Assembly: GCA_946886085.1 (NCBI GenBank)
Contig: CAMPHX010000042.1
Coordinates: 1 to 8,026 of the forward strand
Source of the DNA: an uncultured Flavobacteriales bacterium
GTDB lineage: Bacteria; Bacteroidota; Bacteroidia; Flavobacteriales; Vicingaceae
DNA: 8,026 nucleotides
Direction: 5' to 3'
Part shown: piece by piece, positions 1-7,100 of the stretch
Numbering within the stretch: the first letter of the stretch is position 1
Layout: each line of letters starts with the position of its first letter
Made by a program: the position numbers and the translations under genes
The notes under the pieces: model-generated
Told to the model about the DNA's origin: nothing
Database searches by the model: none
What the model saw: the letters and a program-made list of their open reading frames with translations, nothing else

Positions 1-2
1 CT

Positions 3-857
3 ATAATGTTAAGCAATTTTTTAATTGCACAAGACTATATTGTTATCAATGGTGATGATACCGTTTATTGTAAGATAGAAAGTGTTGGGACTCAAAAAAT
101 ATTTTTTTCCATTCCAACTGATAGTGTTCCGTATAATTCATCGTTATTGCTATCACAAGTTAATTCATATTATTTTAATCATTCTTTTGAACAACAAGAT
201 ACTGTAGCAACAGTAAAAAAATTAAAAAAAGAAAGAGTAAAAATAGCAAGGAAATCAGCTCCACTTTTTCGGTTTTCGGCTAGTTATGGGTTGGGATATT
301 TTGATTATCAAAACACAAAAGAGAATACTTATACAAAAGAACTTAAAAGTGGTTATAACGCTACTTTTGAAGCACATTATTTTCCCGAAGGGTTTAATTA
401 TGGCTTGGGAATTAAAGCTTCAAACTTTACTAGCAAACATCAATCGGATAATATGTCAATTGCAGATGAAGCTGGCAATACTTTAATAGGGCAATTGAGT
501 GATGATATTACCATGAATTACCTTGCAGGTTCTTTCGTTTTAAGATGGTTACAGAAAGATTTTGCAAGTGGAGTGTATATCGACTTTTCTTTTGGGAAAA
601 CATTTTATATCAATAACAATATAACGGTAACAGAAAAATTTAAAACTGAAGCAAATGGTTATGCCTTTAACGTTGCTGCCGGGTATGATTACAGACTATG
701 GCGAAATTTAGCTATAGGTTTAAATGTAGCATATAACAGAACATATATTAATGAGATGGAAATAAACGGAGAAACATTTAAAATTGATGAAGAATATAAA
801 GAAAGTCAAATCTCTCGCTACCATTTTATTTTTGGAATAAGATATTTATTCAAATAA
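3..857 (+). CDS. Probable outer-membrane beta-barrel protein, 5'-truncated by the window edge
   Basis: I do not recognise a named family. The first in-frame ATG is at 6, but it is probably not the true start. The codon before it is open, and the first visible residues (MLSNFLIAQ, then DYIVING) look like the end of a Sec signal peptide with cleavage after Ala-Gln, so the start should lie upstream of the window. After this comes a short beta-rich N-terminal module (about residues 10-65, numbered from ATG 6) and a Lys-rich linker (about 68-84). From about 88 to the end there are alternating amphipathic strands with many Tyr, Phe and Gly and turns rich in Asn and Asp, ending in FGIRYLFK. A C-terminal aromatic-rich strand and a region of about 195 residues suit a small barrel of roughly eight strands in the outer membrane. 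There are no catalytic motifs. It is not an obvious PorP/SprF protein. It reads toward korA but probably has its own upstream promoter. The barrel class is inference; the frame itself is secure. Confidence -1.
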   Translation: MMLSNFLIAQDYIVINGDDTVYCKIESVGTQKIFFSIPTDSVPYNSSLLLSQVNSYYFNHSFEQQDTVATVKKLKKERVKIARKSAPLFRFSASYGLGYFDYQNTKENTYTKELKSGYNATFEAHYFPEGFNYGLGIKASNFTSKHQSDNMSIADEAGNTLIGQLSDDITMNYLAGSFVLRWLQKDFASGVYIDFSFGKTFYINNNITVTEKFKTEANGYAFNVAAGYDYRLWRNLAIGLNVAYNRTYINEMEINGETFKIDEEYKESQISRYHFIFGIRYLFK

Positions 858-873
858 TGTTCAATTAAAAGCC

Positions 874-896
874 TAAAAAATCAGTTTTTTATTTTT
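874..896 (+). terminator. Weak A/T hairpin plus T-run after the barrel gene
   Basis: A 7-bp perfect stem of only A-T pairs (874-880 with 885-891, loop TCAG) is followed by five T residues (892-896), about 17 bases after the stop codon at 855-857. The position and T-run suit an intrinsic terminator, but a stem with no G-C pairs is weak. It could be chance in such A/T-rich sequence. Confidence -1.
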
Positions 897-924
897 CATT
901 AACAATTACCACCCTTCAAAATAA

Positions 925-952
925 TTTGTAAAGGTTCTAAATAGTAACTTTG
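925..952 (+). promoter_or_regulatory. Bacteroidota-type promoter for korAB
   Basis: TAACTTTG at 945-952 matches the Bacteroidota sigma-A -7 consensus TAnnTTTG exactly. TTTG at 925-928 is a candidate -33 element with a 16-base gap, slightly shorter than usual. Transcription would start about 5-8 bases after 952, leaving a leader of only about 11-14 bases before the ATG at 971. That leader is A/T-rich and has no Shine-Dalgarno sequence, which is normal in this phylum. No operator or riboswitch is visible in the 113-bp spacer. Confidence -1.
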
Positions 953-970
953 TAATGTAAAAATGTTATT

Positions 971-2341
971 ATGACAAAAAATATAGAAGAACTGGAAGAG
1001 GTGGTGATTAAGTTTGCTGGTGACTCTGGTGATGGAATGCAACTTACAGGATCGCAGTTTAGTAACACAACGGCTTTTATAGGTAACGATTTATCTACTT
1101 TCCCTGATTTCCCTGCAGAAATTAGAGCTCCCCAAGGAACAGTAGCAGGAGTTAGTGGTTTTAAAATACAATTTGGGAGTACATCAGTTTTTTCTCCGGG
1201 AGATGAAGCAGATGTGCTGATAGCTATGAATCCAGCGGCACTAAAAGCTAATTTAACATCCATAAAAGATAGAGGGACAATCATTATAGATAGTGATAGT
1301 TTTAAAATAAAAGATTTTGAGAAAGCACAATTTATTTCTAACCCTTTAGAAGATGGTACGTTGGATGGATATAATTTAATTCAAGCACCAATAACTAATT
1401 TAACAAAGGAAAGTGTTGCCCAATTTGATATAGAAAACAAAAGTAGAACTAGAAGTAAAAATATGTTTGCTTTGGGGATAGTTTATTGGTTGTTTAATAG
1501 ACCGTTAGAGATTACTGAAAACTTTCTAGATGCCAAATTTTCCAAACAACCTGAATTAGCCAAAGCGAATAAAGCTGCATTAAAAGCAGGGTATAATTTT
1601 GCTATTACAGTAGAATTATTGCCATCTAACTATACTATAAAACCAGCTGTATTACCAAAAGGAAAATACAGAAGTATTACAGGAAATATAGCTACAGCTT
1701 GGGGATTATTAGCTGCTGCTGAAGCAACGAAATTAAAATTATTTTTAGGGACTTACCCAATTACACCTGCTTCTGATATTTTACATGAATTATCAAAGTA
1801 TAAAAATTTTGATGTTATTTCTTTTCAGGCTGAAGATGAAATTGCAGGTATTTGTTCTGCTATAGGAGCAAGTTTTGCAGGAAATTTAGCAGTTACTTCA
1901 ACTTCAGGCCCCGGATTAGCTTTAAAAGGTGAAGCGATAGGTTTAGCAATGATGACAGAACTTCCAATTGTAATTATTGATGTTCAGCGAGGCGGTCCTT
2001 CTACAGGCTTACCAACAAAAACGGAGCAATCAGATTTAATGCAAGCAGTTTACGGAAGAAATGGAGAAAGTCCTGTAATTGTTATTGCAGCTAGTACGCC
2101 ATCAAATTGTTTTGATTTTGCATATCAAGCAGCAAAATTAGCTTTAGAACACATGACACCGGTTATTTTATTAACGGATGGGTTTATTGCTAATGGTGCC
2201 GAACCATGGAAAATTAAGAAATTAGCAGATATGCCTTTAATTACGTTGAATATGGCAACTAAAAAAGCAGGCTGGAGTCCTTATTTAAGAGATGAGAAAA
2301 AACTCGCCCGACAATGGGCTATACAGGGACAAAAGAACTAG
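971..2341 (+). CDS. korA: 2-oxoacid (2-oxoglutarate):ferredoxin oxidoreductase alpha subunit, N-terminal 456 residues of a frame-broken gene
   Basis: This frame encodes the gamma domain and pyrimidine-binding domain of a KorA-type subunit, a cytoplasmic enzyme that with KorB oxidatively decarboxylates a 2-oxoacid with CoA and passes electrons to ferredoxin. The gamma domain (about residues 10-215) has GDSGDGMQLTG at 17-27, EIRAPQGTVAGVSGF at 50-64 and DVLIAMNP at 81-88. The pyrimidine-binding domain (about 236-420) has TYPITPASD at 261-269, QAEDEIAG at 286-293, TSTSGPG at 309-315 and QRGGPSTGLPTKTEQSD at 339-355. The frame stops at 2339-2341, right after RQWAI, and the expected C-terminal domain continues in the next frame from about 2323. 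Adding one base gives a single chain of 610 residues, about the usual length of the fused subunit in Bacteroidota. The start at 971 is supported by the promoter and by how close the conserved gamma-domain motif lies to it. Family assignment is firm; 2-oxoglutarate as substrate is inferred from overall resemblance. Confidence -1.
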   Translation: MTKNIEELEEVVIKFAGDSGDGMQLTGSQFSNTTAFIGNDLSTFPDFPAEIRAPQGTVAGVSGFKIQFGSTSVFSPGDEADVLIAMNPAALKANLTSIKDRGTIIIDSDSFKIKDFEKAQFISNPLEDGTLDGYNLIQAPITNLTKESVAQFDIENKSRTRSKNMFALGIVYWLFNRPLEITENFLDAKFSKQPELAKANKAALKAGYNFAITVELLPSNYTIKPAVLPKGKYRSITGNIATAWGLLAAAEATKLKLFLGTYPITPASDILHELSKYKNFDVISFQAEDEIAGICSAIGASFAGNLAVTSTSGPGLALKGEAIGLAMMTELPIVIIDVQRGGPSTGLPTKTEQSDLMQAVYGRNGESPVIVIAASTPSNCFDFAYQAAKLALEHMTPVILLTDGFIANGAEPWKIKKLADMPLITLNMATKKAGWSPYLRDEKKLARQWAIQGQKN

Positions 2342-2802
2342 AACATCGAATTGGCGGCTTAGAAAAACAAGACGTTTCTGGAAATGTTTCTTATGAGCCG
2401 GAAAATCATGAAAAGATGGTAACGCTTAGAGCTGATAAAGTGAAAAGAGTAGTTAATTTCATTCCTGAACTTGGCGTTCAAGGAGCTTCAGAAGGAGATT
2501 TATTAATTGTTGGTTGGGGAGGAACTTATGGAAGTATTCTTACTGCCTTTAGTGAATTAACTAAAGAACATAAAAGTGTTGGGTTTGCTCATTTTAATTA
2601 TATTAATCCACTTCCAAAAAACACGGAAAAAGTTTTTTCTAAATACAAAACTATATTGGTTTGTGAATTAAACTCAGGTCAATTTATACGGTTACTTAAG
2701 GGCGAGTTTTCACAGTTTAATTACCAACAATATAATAAGGTACAAGGATTACCTTTTTCTAAAAAAGAACTAATTAACGAATTTACTAAATATTTAAAAT
2801 AA
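2314..2802 (+). CDS. korA: 2-oxoacid (2-oxoglutarate):ferredoxin oxidoreductase alpha subunit, C-terminal part of the frame-broken korA
   Basis: This is the C-terminal (transketolase-C-like, domain II) part of KorA, placed in the +1 phase relative to 971-2341 and overlapping it by 28 bases. From about residue 5 the protein resumes the family pattern: GTKELEHRIGGLEKQDVSGN, then YEPENHEKM, a GDLLIVGWGGTYGS core at about 61-74, NYINPLPKNTEKV at about 95-107, and VCELNSGQF near 116-124. The ATG at 2314 lies inside the preceding frame and has no leader of its own, so I treat it as fortuitous and not as a separate start. The first four residues are out-of-frame reading of the QWAI region. The stop at 2800-2802 is 8 bases before korB. 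As the sequence stands, this domain would be made only by reinitiation or frameshifting. The likelier explanation is a one-base error or mutation near 2324. Confidence -1.
   Translation: MGYTGTKELEHRIGGLEKQDVSGNVSYEPENHEKMVTLRADKVKRVVNFIPELGVQGASEGDLLIVGWGGTYGSILTAFSELTKEHKSVGFAHFNYINPLPKNTEKVFSKYKTILVCELNSGQFIRLLKGEFSQFNYQQYNKVQGLPFSKKELINEFTKYLK
2321..2328 (+). other. Frame break in korA: one base missing, probably a C
   Basis: The bases read ATACAGGG. With one more C (ATA CCA GGG) the frame runs on as WAIPGTKELEHRIGG, joining both korA fragments without any other change and restoring a proline that I expect at this position in the family. There is no long homopolymer and no classic X-XXY-YYZ slippery heptamer here. 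This argues for a sequencing or assembly error, or a true inactivating deletion, and against programmed frameshifting. The break falls in the linker between the pyrimidine-binding domain and domain II. Confidence -1.
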
Positions 2803-2810
2803 TTATTTTA

Positions 2811-3833
2811 ATGGAACACTTAGTTAAAGACCAAGAACTTACTTTTAAAGATTTTTCTACCGATCAAGATGTTAGATGGTGTCCAGGTTGTGGAGATTAT
2901 GCTATTTTGAGTGCTATGCAAAAAGCACTACCTCAAATAGGGAAAGAGAAAAAAGATATTGTTTTTATTTCCGGAATTGGATGTTCATCTCGTTTTCCGT
3001 ATTATGTAGAAACGTATGGTTTCCATTCCATTCATGGTAGAGCTCCTGCTATTGCTACAGGAGTTAAATTGGGGAATCCAGATTTAAGCGTTTGGCAAAT
3101 TACAGGAGATGGAGATGCTTTAGCCATAGGAGGAAATCATTTTATTCATGTATTAAGAAGAAATGTAGATATTAACGTGATTCTTTTTAATAATGAGATT
3201 TATGGATTAACCAAAGGACAGTTTTCTCCAACATCAAAAACCGGTATTCAAACTAAGTCATCTCCACATGGAACTGTTGATAAAGCTTTTAATCCAGGTA
3301 AATTGGCAATTGGAGCTGGAGCAACTTTTTTTGCAAGAGTAGTAGATGTTGATCCAAAAAAAATGGTTGAAGTTTTTGTGGAAGCTGAAAAACATAGAGG
3401 AACTTCTTTGGTGGAAATATTACAGAATTGTGTTATTTTTAATGATAAGGTTTTTTCTGCTGTTACTGATAAAGATGTAAAATTAGATAATCAGCTTTGG
3501 TTAGAACACGGTAAACCCATGATATTTGGGAAAGAGAATAACAAAGGGATTCGTTTAAATGGATTAAAATTAGAAGTGGTTACTATTGGCGAGAACGATG
3601 TTACAGAAAAAGATATTTTAGTGCATGATGCTTATTGTGAGGATGAAACACTTCACAACATGTTAGTTAATATGACTTTACCTGAAATGCCTGTTGCTTT
3701 TGGGGTTATAAGAAGTGTTAAAGCATCTACTTTTAATGATAAGTTATGGGAGCAAATCAGCCATGAAAAAACGAAAGCTAAATTTTCTTCTATTGATGAG
3801 GTGGTTAATAGCGGAGTAACTTGGGAGATATAG
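2811..3833 (+). CDS. korB: 2-oxoacid (2-oxoglutarate):ferredoxin oxidoreductase beta subunit
   Basis: KorB is the catalytic half of the enzyme: it binds thiamine diphosphate and one [4Fe-4S] cluster and forms acyl-CoA (probably succinyl-CoA) and CO2 while reducing ferredoxin. The chain is 340 residues long, normal for the Bacteroidota form. The four cysteines expected to hold the cluster are all present: C24 and C27 in WCPGCGDY, C58 in GIGCSSR, and C207 in EILQNCVIF. The TPP/Mg motif starts at ITGDGDALAIGGNH (97-110) and ends with the NN pair at 127-128 before EIYGLTKGQFSPTSKTG. HGRAPAIATG (75-84) is also typical. The last 130 residues or so form the family's less conserved tail. It starts 8 bases after the korA stop with an A/T-rich leader, so it is co-transcribed with korA. 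No ferredoxin-like 2x[4Fe-4S] domain is fused to it, so electrons must leave to a ferredoxin encoded elsewhere. The gene looks intact, unlike korA. Confidence -1.
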   Translation: MEHLVKDQELTFKDFSTDQDVRWCPGCGDYAILSAMQKALPQIGKEKKDIVFISGIGCSSRFPYYVETYGFHSIHGRAPAIATGVKLGNPDLSVWQITGDGDALAIGGNHFIHVLRRNVDINVILFNNEIYGLTKGQFSPTSKTGIQTKSSPHGTVDKAFNPGKLAIGAGATFFARVVDVDPKKMVEVFVEAEKHRGTSLVEILQNCVIFNDKVFSAVTDKDVKLDNQLWLEHGKPMIFGKENNKGIRLNGLKLEVVTIGENDVTEKDILVHDAYCEDETLHNMLVNMTLPEMPVAFGVIRSVKASTFNDKLWEQISHEKTKAKFSSIDEVVNSGVTWEI

Positions 3834-3854
3834 AATTATTATAGCTAGATATAT

Positions 3855-3903
3855 AAAAAAAGAAAAGCGGTTGAAAATTATTTTCAACCGCTTTTCTTTT
3901 TTT
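3855..3903. terminator. Bidirectional intrinsic terminator between korB and the adhesin gene
   Basis: This is a perfect 23-bp inverted repeat (3855-3877 with 3881-3903) around a 3-base TTA loop. The stem centre holds the G/C-bearing block GCGGTTG/CAACCGC. The outer arms are an A-rich run on the left and a T-rich run on the right, so a U-tract follows the stem on either transcript. It lies 21 bases after the korB stop and 16 bases after the adhesin stop (minus strand), exactly where convergent genes would share a terminator. Confidence -1.
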
Positions 3904-3919
3904 CTTCTTTTACGAAGGT

Positions 3920-4189
3920 TTATCTTAATAAGTTAACATGTCCCATCATTTCATGACGTCTGTTTACAAATAACTCTTTGGTTTCTATTCTCCACACATA
4001 AGTTCCTACAGGAGCAGGAGCACCCATGTAAGTTCCATCCCAACCTTCTTCAATGTTATCTGTTTCAAATATTTTTTCTCCCCATCTGTCAAAAATGTAC
4101 ATCTTGAACTGAGATAAATCAATTCCTTCACCATAGGCTCTAAAGCTTTCATTTAAGTTATCAGAGTCTGGTGTGAACGAGTTAGGTAC
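3920..4189 (-). other. Type B T9SS C-terminal domain (gliding motility-associated, TIGR04131-like)
   Basis: This encodes the last 89 residues of the adhesin. It begins VPNSFTPDSDNLNESF and continues through MYIFDRWGEKIFE, EEGWDGTYMGAP and PVGTYVWRIE to a complete end HVNLLR. In characterised flavobacterial proteins such as SprB, this domain class directs export by the type IX system and usually needs a PorP/SprF-type partner. The pattern match is strong; secretion of this protein is inference. Confidence -1.
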
Positions 4190-7100
4190 ATAAAATAAGA
4201 AGATATCAGTAATAGTTACAACTCTCATAGTAGAGTCTACACAACCATCTTCATTTGTTACCGTAAGCCATACATTATACACGCCTGGCATTCCTGCTGG
4301 GAATAAGTGTACTGGATTTGTAAATATTGAAGAATCAGGGTTTACACCAGTATTAAAATCCCATAAATAACTCAAGTTACCTTCTCCTGTAGATTGGTTA
4401 GTAAAAGTAATTTCAGGGAATAAGAAAGTTGTTTCTTCCGGGGTAGCATAAAAATCTGCATTAGGATAATCTTTTGGACAAACATAATTTGTTATTGTTG
4501 TATCTAAAACACATCCATTAATGGTAGTAACAGTTACTGTCAAATCTCTACAAACAGGGGTATTAAAAGTGTTAGTAACTACATTTCCAGATAGTGTTGA
4601 ACCATCACTAAAATCCCAAATGGTATTACCAACAAGGTTGTTTGGAGTAGAAGTATTACTAAATTCTACTGTAATAGGGTAACAACTATCAGGTTTGTTT
4701 CTAGCAATGTCTAATACAGGTACATCGTACCAAAAAACTTGATATTCAACTGTATCAGGAGGTGTAGTACAATTGTCGGTAATAACTACATAATAATCAG
4801 TTGGAGATGCTCCGGGAGTAACACTCATAGTTGTCCCGCTACCTAATAATACACCACTTTCATACCAATCATAGTTATATCCAACTCCTGAACCTCCAGT
4901 AGCACTAGCATCTAAAGTTGTGCTAAAACCTTCACATACGGTATCAGTATATTGAGTTGAAGATCCTGTAATGTTTGGGAATAATGAGATACATACTTCT
5001 TGTGTATCAGACAAACAACCATTGATATCGGTTGCAAAAACCTCATAACAACTAGGTGAAACAATTGGATTAACATTATGAGGTCCATTACCAGGAATAT
5101 TTGTATTGGTAGTATTATCTGTCCAAGTAAGTGTATGAGTTCCTGTACCACCTATAGATGTTGCACTAATTTGTTTAGTTCCATCAATACAAATGGTGTC
5201 GTCAGCAGTAATATTATCAATAAACATCTGGTCTGGCTCATAAATATAAATGGTTGTATCTGTAGTACACCCACTTGTATCTGTGGAGGTGATAATATAA
5301 GTTCCAGCAGGTAAGTTCTCTAAAGAATCACTACCAGCAGTCATATTTGGGGTGGTTTGTAATATGGTATTTGTTGCACTATCAGTATAAGTAATGGTTT
5401 GTTCTTCACTTCCAACTAACCAATATGGTGTCACTACAATTTTTCCATCATTACCACCAAAACAAGTAACATCAGTAGTTGTTATTAGTGGAACTTGACA
5501 ACATTGAACATCAATATTTATAGAATCTGTATCTATACAGCCTCCATTAATATTTGTTACTGTTACATAATAAGTTGTAGGCAATGTTGGCGATACTGTT
5601 GGGTTTTGTAAAGTAGTATCATTTATACCAAAGTTAGGCGTCCACTCAAAAGTAAAGTCATTTGGATCTGGAGTTGAAGGACACCATCCAAACCTAGTTA
5701 CTGGTCTGTTTGATCCTGTTCCAGTTGAAAGTGTTGAAGGACAAGCAGCAGTTCCATCACTTCTATACCAAATGCTTGATGTAAATGGCGTAGTTGTCCA
5801 AGGGGTAATAGCATTGTCTGTCCAAGTAATATTTGGATTTAAATCATAACAAACTTCAATAATAATATTAGATGTTCCATCCCATTCATAAGCAGTATTG
5901 AAATTAAGTGTATTCCAACCAATTACAACATTATAGTTTGCAGGAGATTTAACTTGAGTTAGTCCTGTTTGCCAAGTAGTTAAATTGGTTAATTGCGTAC
6001 AGCCCATACTAACTCTGTAATTAGGATATGTTATCTGCCCTGTATTTTGAGTAACTTGCCAAGCTATACTTGTAATTTTACCTCCCATAAAACCCATTGC
6101 ATTTAATTCTGCTGCAGTAAATAAAAATTGATGTTTAGAGTTTCGGTAAAAATGACTAAATGGAGCAGGGTAAGATGTATTGGTGTTTTGACCTGTTTGA
6201 TTACCAACAGTAGTTTGTGTAACAGGACCAGAACAAGTATTGGTTATACTTGGTCCACAAGTAGCGGGAATACCACCTCCTAAATCTAGGTTTATTAAAA
6301 CACTATCAGCACAATCAATTGTAGTGTCAGGAGTTAAAATGTTAATATTAGGAGCAACTGCAGAAGCAACTGTAATGGTAATGGAATCTTTTTTAGTACA
6401 TCCATTAGGGTTAGTAACATCAACATAGTAAGTGTATGTGCCTGGTGTTGAGATATTAGCTTCTGGATTTGAAATAGTCGGGTTGTTTAAATAGTTTGTT
6501 GGATACCAGTTATAAATATACCCAGGGTTTGCCGGTTGTACATTTGCATTCAATTGAATTGGTTCAAATAAACAAGATGTAGTTGAACTTTGAGAAACCG
6601 TCATAGTAAAATCGGGAACAACCGTAACGGTAACCGTATCTTTATTATTACATCCCCCGGAAAGGTTACTAGTAACTTCATAAGTTGTAGTTACACTTGG
6701 TGTAGCAATAGGATTAGAACAAGGATTACATGAAAAATTGGTACCAACAATAATCGGATCTCCTGCTATGGAAACCCAATTAAATGTTTGTCCTCCATTA
6801 GCACTCAATTGTGCAGACTGGTTACCACATATTGTGGTATCTTTAAGAGCAACAGTGCTATTTATTACATCAATAACAATTACTTGAGAAGCAGAGCCTA
6901 CAATAGGACATGCTCCATCAGTAACAGTCATAGTTCCATTTATGAAATTTGGAGAACCAGGAGGAACAGTCCAACAAACGGTAATCGTTAAAGGGTTAGT
7001 ACCAGCTAATGTATAAGTTGCTCCTGGTAAATTATTTAGAATACTAGAATTAGCAGTATCAATTGTTAAAACATCTCCTGGATTTGTATCAGTAAAAGTC

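Noticed and set aside
286..486. 66-codon plus-strand ORF inside the barrel gene
   Set aside because: It is an out-of-frame shadow of the larger frame with Leu/Ile/Lys-rich, unpatterned content.
937..1284. Minus-strand ORF opposite the start of korA
   Set aside because: It is a shadow of the well-supported korA frame with no family resemblance, and it would cover the korA promoter.
2318..2330. Programmed -1 ribosomal frameshift in korA
   Set aside because: A -1 slip would join the two frames, but there is no slippery heptamer or obvious downstream structure, and I know of no such mechanism for this housekeeping enzyme. Simple loss of a C restores the expected residue better.
2314..2802. A separate small KorA-like subunit gene with its own start at 2314
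   Set aside because: The ATG lies inside the upstream frame, has no leader, and its first codons do not match the family, while a one-base repair yields a normal-length fused KorA.
4912..6991. Several short ORFs, four on the plus strand or in the other minus frame, inside the adhesin gene
   Set aside because: They are low-complexity by-products of the repetitive adhesin coding sequence and show no protein-like pattern of their own.
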